A DNA stretch of 64,000 nt, taken from positions 7,254,001 through 7,318,000 of the forward strand of contig NZ_CP107905.1 of NCBI RefSeq assembly GCF_036014015.1. The letters are read 5' to 3'. This document shows, in pieces, positions 32,997-41,512 of the stretch. The DNA is from Streptomyces sp. NBC_00457 (GTDB taxonomy: Bacteria > Actinomycetota > Actinomycetes > Streptomycetales > Streptomycetaceae). Every line of letters begins with the position of its first letter. Positions within the stretch are counted from its first letter, which is position 1. Under the pieces are notes generated by a model. That model searched no databases and had not been told where the DNA came from. It was given only the letters and a program-made list of their open reading frames with translations. A program made the position numbers and the translations under genes.

Positions 32997-33590
32997 ATGG
33001 TTGAAGAAGATATCGCCCGGTCCGCTCCGGGCCGCCCGCGCAGTGCGGAAGTGTCCAGAGGAATCAATCTGGCCGCTCTCGCCCTGCTGCGGGAACGCGG
33101 CCCGCAGGGCGTCACGGTCGAGGCGGTGGCCCAGTATTCGGGTTCCGCGAAGACGACGATCTACCGCCGGTACAAGAACCGCTATGAACTTCTGCGGTCC
33201 TCGCTCGCTTTCGTCGAGGACATTCCCGAGCCGTCCCCCGGTCTTCCGGTGCGGGAACGGCTTGTCTATTTGCTCACGCAATTCCGGCATGGTCTGGAAG
33301 AGGTGGTCGGCCTCCGGGCCCTCGTCGCCCTGCTGCACGGCGACGAGGACCCGGAGTTCACCCAGGTGTTCCGGGAGACCATTCTGGGGCCGCGGCTGGA
33401 GGTCATCTTCCAGACCCTCCGGTCCGGAGTGGAGAGCGGCGAACTGAGGGCGGACGCCGACTATGAGACGGTCGTCAGCATGCTGGCCGGTTCCTTCATC
33501 GCCCGGTTCGCGGTCCGGGGCGCGCCGCCACCCGCCGACTGGGCGGACGTGGTGGTCGACACGATCTGGCCGGCCATCCGGGCCACCTGA
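32997..33590 (+). CDS. TetR-family regulator of the polyketide cluster
   Basis: This 197-residue regulator has an N-terminal helix-turn-helix (ALLRERGPQGVTVEAVAQYS, then TTIYRRYKNRYELL). The C-terminal ligand domain resembles TetR_C groups that sense aromatic compounds. It is convergent with the FAD monooxygenase. A perfect 18-bp palindrome of TetR-operator type lies at the exporter promoter (36419-36436), so it most likely represses the exporter until product accumulates. Confidence 0.9.
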   Translation: MVEEDIARSAPGRPRSAEVSRGINLAALALLRERGPQGVTVEAVAQYSGSAKTTIYRRYKNRYELLRSSLAFVEDIPEPSPGLPVRERLVYLLTQFRHGLEEVVGLRALVALLHGDEDPEFTQVFRETILGPRLEVIFQTLRSGVESGELRADADYETVVSMLAGSFIARFAVRGAPPPADWADVVVDTIWPAIRAT

Positions 33591-33601
33591 GGGCAGGCCC
33601 C

Positions 33602-34801
33602 TCAGGACACGTGTTCCGGCCGCAGCCCCACGCCGATGAACTGCGCTGTCCACCGGTTCAGGAACGGGAAGCGCCGCACCAGCCGGGCCGCGAACGGCCG
33701 CTCCACCACCGACCGCCGGTCCTTCGGATAAAGGTCGGCAAGCATGTGCACCTGCGCCAACTGCACGGCTCGTACCGGCAGCTCACGCCGCCGCTGGACC
33801 CGGCGCAGTTCCTTAAGGGTCGGCGTACGTCCCGTGCGCAGCACCGGCCCGAGCATCCGCGCGGCGGCCACCGCGTCCTGCACGGCGAGGTTGATGCCGA
33901 CCCCGCCGGCCGGAGACATGGCGTGCGCCGCGTCCCCGATGCACAGCAGGCCGGGCCGGTACCAGCTGCGCAGCCGGTCGACCCGGACGCCGAGCAGTTT
34001 CACATCGTCCCAGTCGCGGATCTCCCGTTCGGCCCGCTCGGCGAACGGCGGGTGCACGGAGGACACGTCGGCCCTCAGCCGGCCGAGGCCCTCCGCCCGT
34101 ACGGCGTCGTACTGGCCCTGCGGGATGACGTACGCGACCTGCCAGTAGGAGCCCCGGTCGATGGTGATCAGCACGAAGCCCTTCCCGGTGTGCAGGAAGG
34201 TCATGGTCTCTTCGGGTTCGCGGCCGAGCCGGAACCACAGCACGTCCATGGGCGCGGCGCTCGCCGCCACGCGCAGTCCGACGGCCTTGCGCATGGCCGA
34301 GTGGCGGCCGTCCGCGGCGATCACCAGGTCGGCCCTGATCTCCAGCGGCCCCTCCGGGGTGTCCGCGCGCACCCCGAGCACCCGGTCGCCCTCGCGGATC
34401 ACGGTGGTGCCCTCGGTCTTCTGCAGCAGCCGGAAGCCGGGCAGCTCCCCGGCCTTGCGGGCCAGGAAGTCCAGGACGTCCCACTGCGGCATGAACGCGA
34501 TGTACGGGTAGCGGCTGCGGATCCGGGAGAAGTCGGCGAACGTGGTCGGCCCCGCGGCTGTGCTCACCGTGATGTCGGTGACCTTGGTGTGCGGGATCTG
34601 CAGAAACTCGTCCAGCAGCCCCAGTTCGTCGATGACCTGGAGGGTCGAGGGGTGCACGGTGTCGCCGCGGAAGTCCCGCAGGAAGTCGCCGTGCTTCTCG
34701 ACGACGGTGACCTGCACACCCTGCCGGGCGAGCAGCAGTCCTGCCATCATCCCGGCAGGGCCGCCGCCCACGACGACGCACTGGGTGGTCTCGGTCTTCA
34801 T
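33602..34801 (-). CDS. FAD-dependent aromatic monooxygenase
   Basis: This 399-residue flavoprotein starts MKTETTQCVVVGGGPAGMMA. It has a Rossmann FAD site (GGGPAG), the DG motif (VIAADGRHSAMRKAVG) and the second FAD motif (CIGDAAHAMSPAGGVGINLA). It belongs to the p-hydroxybenzoate hydroxylase-like class that hydroxylates or opens rings of aromatic polyketides. It lies 31 bp after the exporter gene and on the same strand, so it is likely part of a resistance or tailoring unit under the TetR regulator. Drug inactivation is a weaker alternative. Confidence 0.9.
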   Translation of the reverse strand: MKTETTQCVVVGGGPAGMMAGLLLARQGVQVTVVEKHGDFLRDFRGDTVHPSTLQVIDELGLLDEFLQIPHTKVTDITVSTAAGPTTFADFSRIRSRYPYIAFMPQWDVLDFLARKAGELPGFRLLQKTEGTTVIREGDRVLGVRADTPEGPLEIRADLVIAADGRHSAMRKAVGLRVAASAAPMDVLWFRLGREPEETMTFLHTGKGFVLITIDRGSYWQVAYVIPQGQYDAVRAEGLGRLRADVSSVHPPFAERAEREIRDWDDVKLLGVRVDRLRSWYRPGLLCIGDAAHAMSPAGGVGINLAVQDAVAAARMLGPVLRTGRTPTLKELRRVQRRRELPVRAVQLAQVHMLADLYPKDRRSVVERPFAARLVRRFPFLNRWTAQFIGVGLRPEHVS

Positions 34802-34832
34802 GGATCGCTCCTGGGTTGCGTGCGGGCGCGGG

Positions 34833-36380
34833 TCAGTGCCCGGCCGCGATCGGCAGGGGCTCGCCGTCCGGCCCGGTGGTGGAAAGGTCGCGGCTGCGAA
34901 TGAGCGGGATGACGGCGAGGGCACCCGCGAAGGCCACCACCGCCGCCACCGTCAGGATCGAGTTCAGCCCGTGGACGAACGCGGAGTGCGCCGCGTCGGT
35001 GAAGATGCCCCGCTGCTCGGGCGGGAGCTGGGCGAGGGCGGGACCTATCTGCCCGGAGGAGACGGCGTGGCCGAGCTCGCCCGCCCGCTCCTGGAGCGGG
35101 GTGCCGGCGACGGCGTCGTGCACCGCGTCGCGCACCCGGTCGGCGAAGACCGCGCCCAAGGCGGCGATGCCGACGGCGATGCCCAGGGACCGGCAGGTGT
35201 TGCTCAGCCCGGAGGCCACCCCGACGCGGGCCGGTTCGACCGCGCCCATCGCGGCGGCGACCACGTTCGGGTTGACCAGTCCGACGCCGAGCCCGGTCAC
35301 CAACTGCCCGGCGAGCAGAGCGGTCCAGTCGTCGGACGCGTCGAGGCCGCCCATGAGCAGCAGCCCGAGCCCTACGCAGGCCAGGCCGGCGGAGACGAGC
35401 CAGCGGGCCGGCAGCACGGTGCCCACCCGGGCGGCGATCGCCGAGGCGACGAAGATGGAGAGGGTCAGCGGCAGCAGCCGCAGCCCGGCCGCCAGGGGTT
35501 CGTGCCCGAGGACCGTCTGCAGATACAGCGTCAGGTACAGCAGCAGCGCGAACGCCGTGGAGCTCATGGCCAGGACGCCGACAGCGGCACCCGTGGTGGT
35601 GATCTTCCGGAACACGGCGCCGGGGAGCATGGGGTCCCGCCGGGTGCGTTCGACCAGGACGAACGCGGTCATCGACACGGCGGACAGGACGAAGCCGCTG
35701 ACCACCGGGGCGCTGTCCCAGCCCTCCTCGTTGGCGCGCAGCAGGGCGAAGGACAGGGCGCCGAGCGCGGTGCCGAAGGTGAGGAAGCCGGGCCAGTCGA
35801 TCCGCCCGGCGCTCTGAGCCCGGGACTCGGCGACGCGCAGTGCGGTGGCGATCAGGGCGAGGATGCCGACGGGCAGGTTGACCAGGAAGATCCACCGCCA
35901 GCCGGCCGCTTCGACCAGCACCCCGCCGGCGAGCGGTCCCACGGCGAGCGCTGCCCCGCTGACGGCGCCCCAGACGGCGAGGGCGACATGCCGGTCGCGG
36001 TGGTCGGGGTAGGCGGCGGCGAGCAGGGCCAACGAGGTCGCGAGCAGGGCGGCGCCGCCCACCCCTTGGAGCACCCGGGCCACGATGAGGGTGAGCGGGT
36101 CCTGGGCGACTCCGCACAGCAGTGAGGCAAGCGTGAAGACCGCCATGCCCCAGGAGAAGACCGCGCGTCGGCCGAACCGGTCGGCGAGGGAGCCCGCCGT
36201 GAGCAGGACGGCCGACAGCGCCACGGCGTAGGCCGCCACCACCCATTGCAGGTCCGTGAGCGTGGCGTCCAGGGCCTCCTCGATGTCGGGCAGTGCGATG
36301 TTCACGATCGTGACGTCGAGCAGCAGCATGAAGCTGCCCACCGACACCACGGTCAGTGTCCACCACCGGTTGGGCGCCAT
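34833..36380 (-). CDS. MFS exporter, DHA2 (EmrB/QacA) 14-helix family
   Basis: This 515-residue membrane protein shows about 14 hydrophobic segments. It has the DHA2 motif A region (GSLADRFGRRAVF) and motif C-like stretch, starting MAPNRWWTLTVVSVGSFMLLL. The ribosome site GGAGGGGGC directly precedes the ATG. It probably exports the cluster's product and confers self-resistance. The promoter contains a perfect TetR-type palindrome at 36419-36436. Confidence 0.92.
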   Translation of the reverse strand: MAPNRWWTLTVVSVGSFMLLLDVTIVNIALPDIEEALDATLTDLQWVVAAYAVALSAVLLTAGSLADRFGRRAVFSWGMAVFTLASLLCGVAQDPLTLIVARVLQGVGGAALLATSLALLAAAYPDHRDRHVALAVWGAVSGAALAVGPLAGGVLVEAAGWRWIFLVNLPVGILALIATALRVAESRAQSAGRIDWPGFLTFGTALGALSFALLRANEEGWDSAPVVSGFVLSAVSMTAFVLVERTRRDPMLPGAVFRKITTTGAAVGVLAMSSTAFALLLYLTLYLQTVLGHEPLAAGLRLLPLTLSIFVASAIAARVGTVLPARWLVSAGLACVGLGLLLMGGLDASDDWTALLAGQLVTGLGVGLVNPNVVAAAMGAVEPARVGVASGLSNTCRSLGIAVGIAALGAVFADRVRDAVHDAVAGTPLQERAGELGHAVSSGQIGPALAQLPPEQRGIFTDAAHSAFVHGLNSILTVAAVVAFAGALAVIPLIRSRDLSTTGPDGEPLPIAAGH

Positions 36381-36418
36381 GCCCCCTCCTTGGGTTGTTC
36401 AATGCCAGACCATTTAAA

Positions 36419-36436
36419 TACGCTACGAGTAGCGTA
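36419..36436. promoter_or_regulatory. TetR-type operator at the exporter promoter
   Basis: TACGCTAC-GA-GTAGCGTA is a perfect 8+2+8 palindrome. An extra right half-site GCGTATTT follows (36437-36444), and AAA precedes the left arm, so a second overlapping site can pair AAATACGC with GCGTATTT. It lies 39 bp before the exporter ATG in an AT-rich promoter. Confidence 0.75.
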
Positions 36437-36479
36437 GCGTATTTACCCAAGAGGGAACAGGGCGTCCGGAGGGAGCAGG

Positions 36480-37145
36480 TCAGAACTCCGCGACCGGCTC
36501 CGGCCGACGGTCCAGGGAGCGCTTGGCGTACAGCGCCGTCTCGACGCGGTTCTGGGTGCCGAGCTTGGCGTAGATACGGCTCAGGTAGTTGCGGACCGTC
36601 TTCGGGCTGATGCCCAGACGTTTGGCGATGCGGTGCGTCGCCTGCTCGTCGGCCACGAGGAACAGGATCTGCCGTTCGCGCTCGGTGAGCAGGGAGAGCG
36701 GGGAGCCGCCGTCCGGCGGGCGCCCCGACAGCAGTTCCAGGACCTGCCCCGCCGCGACGGTCGAGAGGGCGGCGCCCTCTCGGTGCACCGTGAGCAGGGT
36801 GTCGCGCAGCTCGTCCGCGCCGATGTTGCGGGAGAGGTAGGCGTTGGCGCCGGCCGCGAACGCCTCGCGCATGTAGACCGGTTGCTGGTTGGTGGCGAGG
36901 ACGACGATCCGTACGTGCTGGAAGTCGCGGCGGATCTCCCGGGCGACCTGCGTGGAGTTGGACCCGGCCGGGCTCAGATTCATGATGACGAGGTGCGGCT
37001 GTTCCCGGCGTACCTCCCTCAGCGCCGACAGCCCGTCACGGGCTACTGCGACGACGGAAAACTCGGAGAAACCTTCCAACAGCTTCTGGAATCCCTCGGC
37101 CACTAAACGTTCACTGTCCACGAGCAGGATTCGTATCGATGACAT
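36480..37145 (-). CDS. RedZ-like atypical response regulator with TTA codon
   Basis: This 221-residue protein starts MSSIRILLVDSERLVAEG. It has a receiver-like domain and a C-terminal LuxR helix-turn-helix (LTERERQILFLVADEQATHR, then ISPKTVRNYLSRIYAKLG). The phosphorylation pocket is degraded: the acceptor Asp is N56 (LVIMNLSPAG), one of the paired acids is Ser (VDSE) and the usual Lys is Arg (YLSRN). It should therefore act without phosphorylation. Codon 14 is TTA (37104-37106), giving bldA control. Both traits match RedZ, the pathway regulator of undecylprodigiosin. It is the probable activator of the polyketide cluster; no kinase is adjacent. Confidence 0.88.
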   Translation of the reverse strand: MSSIRILLVDSERLVAEGFQKLLEGFSEFSVVAVARDGLSALREVRREQPHLVIMNLSPAGSNSTQVAREIRRDFQHVRIVVLATNQQPVYMREAFAAGANAYLSRNIGADELRDTLLTVHREGAALSTVAAGQVLELLSGRPPDGGSPLSLLTERERQILFLVADEQATHRIAKRLGISPKTVRNYLSRIYAKLGTQNRVETALYAKRSLDRRPEPVAEF

Positions 37146-37566
37146 GCTTTCCCTTCGTTCGCGTGACGTTCGCGTGCGTGAAGAGAGTGCGCGGGCGCAG
37201 CATGTGGTGCCCCCGTTGGCGGCCCGGCTTCCTTCGCCGTTGAATTGGCGGGTCGCTGGCAATCGATGCTACACGTACCCGCTGATTCGTTTCGGTCAGG
37301 ATGGAGATGTTGAATCTGGTCGTAAAGGCGGTTGATTAATGGCTTCTCCGCAGGTGGGTCGCGCGAGGGCGGGTATTTTCACGAGACCCGACGATTCTTG
37401 TTACGGGATCGAAATCCGGACTTTATTGTTCCGGTCCGCCGGTGTTGGCCATGCCGTCAATGGGGCCGCTGATCCGTCCCATGGGGGAAACGGCCGACGC
37501 ACCGGATCCGGGTGGGCTGGGCCACAACCGGGCGGATGCGCGCACGCGGTAGGCGAGAATGGGTTC
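37146..37566. other. Intergenic boundary between the polyketide cluster and recO
   Basis: This 421-bp stretch without a convincing gene contains the promoter of the RedZ-like gene and the leader of recO. Its right half is unusually AT-rich for this chromosome (for example around 37305-37345 and 37405-37430). Reading frames crossing it have poor third-position GC and extend recO artificially. It marks the junction from accessory cluster to conserved core. Confidence 0.6.
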
Positions 37567-38313
37567 ATGAGTCTCTTCCGGGACGACGGCATCGTCCTGC
37601 GGACGCAAAAGCTCGGGGAAGCCGACCGCATCATCACCCTGCTCACCCGCGGTCACGGGCGGGTACGCGCCGTGGCGCGCGGGGTGCGGCGGACGAAGTC
37701 GAAGTTCGGGGCGCGGCTGGAACCCTTCTCGCATGTGGATGTGCAGTTCTTCGCGCGGGGGAGTGAGCTGGTCGGGCGCGGGCTGCCGCTGTGCACGCAG
37801 AGCGAGACGATCGCTCCGTACGGTGGCGGGATCGTGAGCGACTACGCCCGCTACACCGCCGGGACGGCCATGCTGGAGACCGCCGAGCGCTTCACCGACC
37901 ACGAGGGCGAGCCGGCGGTCCAGCAGTATCTGCTGCTCGTCGGCGCCCTGCGCACGCTCGCCCGGGGCGAGCACGCCTCCCACCTCGTCCTGGACGCCTT
38001 CCTGCTCCGCTCGCTCGCCGTCAACGGCTACGCGCCCAGCTTCAGCGACTGCGCGAAGTGCGGGCTGCCCGGGCCGAACCGGTTCTTCTCCGTGGCCTCC
38101 GGCGGCTCCGTCTGCGTCGACTGCCGGGTGGGCGGGAGCGTCGTACCCTCGCCGCAGACCCTGGAACTCCTCGGCGCGCTGCTTACGGGAGACTGGGAGA
38201 CCGCGGACGCGTGCGAGCCGCGGTATGTGCGGGAGGGCAGCGGGCTGGTCTCCGCCTACCTGCACTGGCACCTGGAGCGCGGGCTGCGCTCACTCAGGTA
38301 CGTAGAGAAGTAG
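37567..38313 (+). CDS. recO: DNA repair protein RecO
   Basis: This 248-residue protein has an N-terminal OB fold ([40 protein letters not shown]) and a zinc-ribbon with paired cysteines (CAKCGLPGP ... CVDCRVGG), as in Deinococcus and actinobacterial RecO. It assists RecA loading in RecFOR repair. Start ATG 37567 matches family N-termini; longer frames enter the AT-rich intergenic region. uppS follows after 61 bp, the usual Streptomyces order. Confidence 0.95.
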   Translation: MSLFRDDGIVLRTQKLGEADRIITLLTRGHGRVRAVARGVRRTKSKFGARLEPFSHVDVQFFARGSELVGRGLPLCTQSETIAPYGGGIVSDYARYTAGTAMLETAERFTDHEGEPAVQQYLLLVGALRTLARGEHASHLVLDAFLLRSLAVNGYAPSFSDCAKCGLPGPNRFFSVASGGSVCVDCRVGGSVVPSPQTLELLGALLTGDWETADACEPRYVREGSGLVSAYLHWHLERGLRSLRYVEK

Positions 38314-38374
38314 CGAGACACGCGAAACACGTGCAACACGCACAACATGCACGGAGCGAGGAGACGAGAAACAC

Positions 38375-39208
38375 ATGGCCGTACGCGGGTTTCTGGGGCG
38401 TCAGCGCCGCGAGTACACGACGCCGGAACCGCACCCGTCCGGTGCCCGCCCGCCGAAGCTCCCGGGCGAGCTGATCCCCCGCCATGTAGCGATCGTCATG
38501 GACGGCAACGGACGCTGGGCCAAGGCACGCGGGCTGCCGCGGACCGAGGGCCACAAAGTCGGTGCCGAGCGCGTGCTCGACGTGCTGCAGGGCTCGATCG
38601 AGATGGGCGTCAAAGCGATCTCGCTCTACGCCTTCTCCACCGAGAACTGGAAGCGCTCGCCCGACGAGGTGCGCTTCCTGATGAACTTCAACCGCGACTT
38701 CATCCGCAAGAGCCGCGACCAGCTCGATGAGCTGGGTGTGCGGGTGCGCTGGGTGGGGCGGATGCCCAAGCTGTGGAAGTCGGTCGCCAAGGAGCTCCAG
38801 ATCGCCCAGGAGCAGACCAAGGACAACGACAAGCTGACCTTGTACTTCTGCATGAACTACGGCGGCCGCGCGGAGATCGCCGACGCCGCGCAGGCGCTGG
38901 CGGAGGATGTGAAGGCCGGGCGGCTCGACCCGTCCAAGGTCGACGAGAAGACCTTCGCGAAGTACCTCTACTACCCGGACATGCCCGACGTGGACCTCTT
39001 CCTGCGGCCCAGCGGCGAGCAGCGCACCTCCAACTACCTGCTCTGGCAGAGCGCGTACGCCGAGATGGTCTTCCAGGATGTGCTGTGGCCGGACTTCGAC
39101 CGCCGCGACCTGTGGCGCGCGTGCCTGGAGTTCGCCTCCCGCGACCGGCGGTTCGGCGGGGCGATCCCGAACGAGGAGCTGCTGGCCATGGAGGGCAGGC
39201 AGGAGTGA
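38375..39208 (+). CDS. uppS: Isoprenyl transferase (undecaprenyl diphosphate synthase family)
   Basis: This 277-residue cis-prenyltransferase has [18 protein letters not shown] (catalytic Asp and P-loop), [12 protein letters not shown], the C-terminal [18 protein letters not shown] and [14 protein letters not shown]. It elongates isoprenyl diphosphate to the polyprenyl carrier needed for cell-wall synthesis. It lies downstream of recO and converges on zur with 57 bp between. Confidence 0.95.
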   Translation: MAVRGFLGRQRREYTTPEPHPSGARPPKLPGELIPRHVAIVMDGNGRWAKARGLPRTEGHKVGAERVLDVLQGSIEMGVKAISLYAFSTENWKRSPDEVRFLMNFNRDFIRKSRDQLDELGVRVRWVGRMPKLWKSVAKELQIAQEQTKDNDKLTLYFCMNYGGRAEIADAAQALAEDVKAGRLDPSKVDEKTFAKYLYYPDMPDVDLFLRPSGEQRTSNYLLWQSAYAEMVFQDVLWPDFDRRDLWRACLEFASRDRRFGGAIPNEELLAMEGRQE

Positions 39209-39265
39209 ACGGCTCTGGGGCGTCCCGTGAGGGGCGCCCCAGGTGCGTTCGGTGCGTCGGGTGCC

Positions 39266-39682
39266 TTACGCGTTGGCCGCCGCGCACTCCGCACACGTGC
39301 CGAAGATCTCCACCGTGTGTGCCACGTTGACGTAGCCGTGCTCCTCGGCGATCGCGTCCGCCCACTTCTCGACGGCAGGGCCCTCGACCTCGACGGCCTT
39401 GCCGCAGACGCGGCAGACGAGGTGGTGGTGGTGTTCGCCGGTGGAGCAGCGGCGGTAGACGGACTCGCCGTCGGAGGTGCGCAGGACGTCGACCTCGCCG
39501 GCCTCGGCGAGGGACTGCAGGGTGCGGTAGACCGTGGTGAGCCCGACGGAATCGCCCTTGTGCTTCAGCATGTCGTGCAGGTCCTGCGCACTGCGGAACT
39601 CGTCGACCTCGTCGAGCGCCGCCGCCACGGCGGCACGCTGCCGGGTGGCTCGGCCCTTCACCGGCTGTCCAGCGGTCGTCAC
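39266..39682 (-). CDS. zur: Zinc uptake regulator Zur (Fur family)
   Basis: This 138-residue Fur-family protein starts at GTG 39682 (VTTAGQPVKGRATRQRA); the 53 extra upstream codons are not used. The DNA-binding part is SVGLTTVYRTLQSLAEAGEV. Metal sites include HHHHLVCRVCGKAVE and the C-terminal CAEC, giving the two CxxC pairs that hold structural zinc. It lies next to znuBCA, and size and context equal Streptomyces Zur. With zinc it represses znuA through the boxes at 42472-42508. Confidence 0.93.
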   Translation of the reverse strand: MTTAGQPVKGRATRQRAAVAAALDEVDEFRSAQDLHDMLKHKGDSVGLTTVYRTLQSLAEAGEVDVLRTSDGESVYRRCSTGEHHHHLVCRVCGKAVEVEGPAVEKWADAIAEEHGYVNVAHTVEIFGTCAECAAANA

Positions 39683-39794
39683 CGGTCCTCCTTCATTGCT
39701 CGGTCGCCTAGGGGCGCTTGCGCCGGTGTCGACCGAGCGACTCACATCTGCGCTTGCCGTGCCCGGCCATTGTGCCAGTCCGACATGTGCGCGG

Positions 39795-40697
39795 TCAGAC
39801 ACCGACCTTTCCGTCGCGTTCCCGGCTGGCCGGAATCGCACACTCCGCGGGATCTCCCACGGGGTCTGCCGCGGCCAGGGCCCGCGCGCGGCGCCGGGCC
39901 AGCGGAGCCGCCGTCGCGGTCAGCACGATGAACGCGCCGATGGTCAGCAGCACGATCGTCGCGCCGGGCGGCACGTCCTGGTAGTACGACGTCACGGTCC
40001 CGCCGATCGTCACGCTCACCCCGATCGCCACCGCGATGGCGAACGTGAGCGCGAAGCTCCGGCTGAGCTGCTGCGCCGCGGCGACCGGCACCACCATCAG
40101 CGCGGACACCAGCAGCAGCCCGACCACGCGCATCGCGACGGTCACCGTCACCGCCGCCGTGATCGCCGTCAGCAGGTTCAGGGCGCGGACGGGGAGCCCC
40201 GTGACCCGCGCGAACTCCTCGTCCTGGCTGACCGCGAACAACTGGCGACGCAGGCCCACGGTGACCAGCACCACGAACGCCGCCAGCAGACAGATCGCCG
40301 TCACGTCGTCCTCGGAGACCGTGGACAGCGAACCGAACAGATACGAGTTCAGGTTGGCGTTGGAGCCGCCCGGCGCGAGGTTGATGAACATCACGCCGCC
40401 GGCCATACCGCCGTAGAAGAGCATCGCGAGGGCGATGTCACCGCGGGTGCGGCCGTACCAGCGGATCAGCTCCATCAGCACCGCGCCGATCACCGCGACC
40501 GCCGTCGCCATCCACACCGGCGAGGTGGAGAGCAGGAAGCCGAGGCCGACGCCGGTCATCGCCACGTGGCCGATGCCGTCGCCCATCAGGGCCTGGCGGC
40601 GCTGGACGAGGTAGATGCCGATCGCGGGGGCGGTGATGCCGACCAGGACGGCGGCGAGCAGGGCCCGCTGCATGAAGGCGTAGTCCAGGATCTCCAT
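39795..40697 (-). CDS. znuB: Zinc ABC importer permease ZnuB
   Basis: This 300-residue ABC-3 family permease has about eight hydrophobic segments (starts MEILDYAFMQRALLAAVLVG; VQRRQALMGDGIGHVAMTGV is the diagnostic loop). Its ATG overlaps the stop of znuC (TGATG at 40695-40699). It forms the membrane channel for zinc taken up by the znuA-encoded receptor. Confidence 0.93.
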   Translation of the reverse strand: MEILDYAFMQRALLAAVLVGITAPAIGIYLVQRRQALMGDGIGHVAMTGVGLGFLLSTSPVWMATAVAVIGAVLMELIRWYGRTRGDIALAMLFYGGMAGGVMFINLAPGGSNANLNSYLFGSLSTVSEDDVTAICLLAAFVVLVTVGLRRQLFAVSQDEEFARVTGLPVRALNLLTAITAAVTVTVAMRVVGLLLVSALMVVPVAAAQQLSRSFALTFAIAVAIGVSVTIGGTVTSYYQDVPPGATIVLLTIGAFIVLTATAAPLARRRARALAAADPVGDPAECAIPASRERDGKVGV

Positions 40698-41479
40698 CAG
40701 CTCAGCAGTCCTGTGCGGATCGGTTCGGCGTCGTGGGCCGAGTGCGGGTGGACGTGGTCGTGGCCCGGCAGCGCGTGCTGGCCGACCGCCTTCGGGGGCG
40801 GGCCGTCGTGCAGGACACAGCCGTCGCGGAGGACGACCGCGCGGTCGATCAGCGGCTCCAGGGGGCCCAGTTCATGCAGGACGAGCAGGACCGTCGTGCC
40901 CTGGGACACCTGCTCCGTGAGCGTCCGGGCCAGCACCTCCTGGCTGGCCAGGTCCACGCCTGCCATCGGCTCGTCCATGATCAGCAGTTCGGGGTCGGAG
41001 GCGAGCGCGCGGGCGATCAGCACCCGCTGGTGCTGGCCGCCGGAGAGCGCGTCGACGGAGTCCTTGGCGCGGTCCGCCATGCCGACCAGCTCCAGGGCGT
41101 GCCGTATCGCGTCCCGGTCGGCCTTGCGCAGGACGCCGAAGCGGGTGCGGGACAGGCGGCCCGAGGAGACGACCTCGGTGACCGTGGCGGGGACACCGCC
41201 CGCGGCGGTCGTGCGCTGGGGGACGTAGCCGACCCGCGCCCAGTCCCGGAACCGGCGCCGCGGGGTGCCGAAGATCTCTATCTCGCCGCCGGACACCGGG
41301 ACCTGGCCGATGATCGTGCGCACCGCGGTCGACTTGCCGGAGCCGTTGGCCCCGAGCAGCGCGACGACCTCACCGTGGCCCACGGTGAGGTCGATGCCGC
41401 GCAGCACGGGGCGCGAGCCGAGCTCCGCCGTCACGCTCCGCAGGGATATGACGGGGTCGCCGGCTTTACGTGCCGTCAT
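40697..41479 (-). CDS. znuC: Zinc ABC importer ATPase ZnuC
   Basis: This 260-residue ATPase has Walker A GANGSGKSTA, signature LSGGQHQRVLIARAL and Walker B LLIMDEPMAGVD, plus a His-rich C-terminus (QHALPGHDHVHPHSAHD) as in metal-transport ATPases. It lies 33 bp after znuA and overlaps znuB, so the three form one operon. Confidence 0.93.
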   Translation of the reverse strand: MTARKAGDPVISLRSVTAELGSRPVLRGIDLTVGHGEVVALLGANGSGKSTAVRTIIGQVPVSGGEIEIFGTPRRRFRDWARVGYVPQRTTAAGGVPATVTEVVSSGRLSRTRFGVLRKADRDAIRHALELVGMADRAKDSVDALSGGQHQRVLIARALASDPELLIMDEPMAGVDLASQEVLARTLTEQVSQGTTVLLVLHELGPLEPLIDRAVVLRDGCVLHDGPPPKAVGQHALPGHDHVHPHSAHDAEPIRTGLLS

Positions 41480-41512
41480 GGCGTGCGCCTCCGAACTGCT
41501 GTGTGCTGCTGG

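Noticed and set aside
37339..37566. Upstream extension of recO
   Set aside because: The extra codons are AT-rich with poor third-position GC and do not match RecO N-termini. The family start is MSLFRDDG at 37567.
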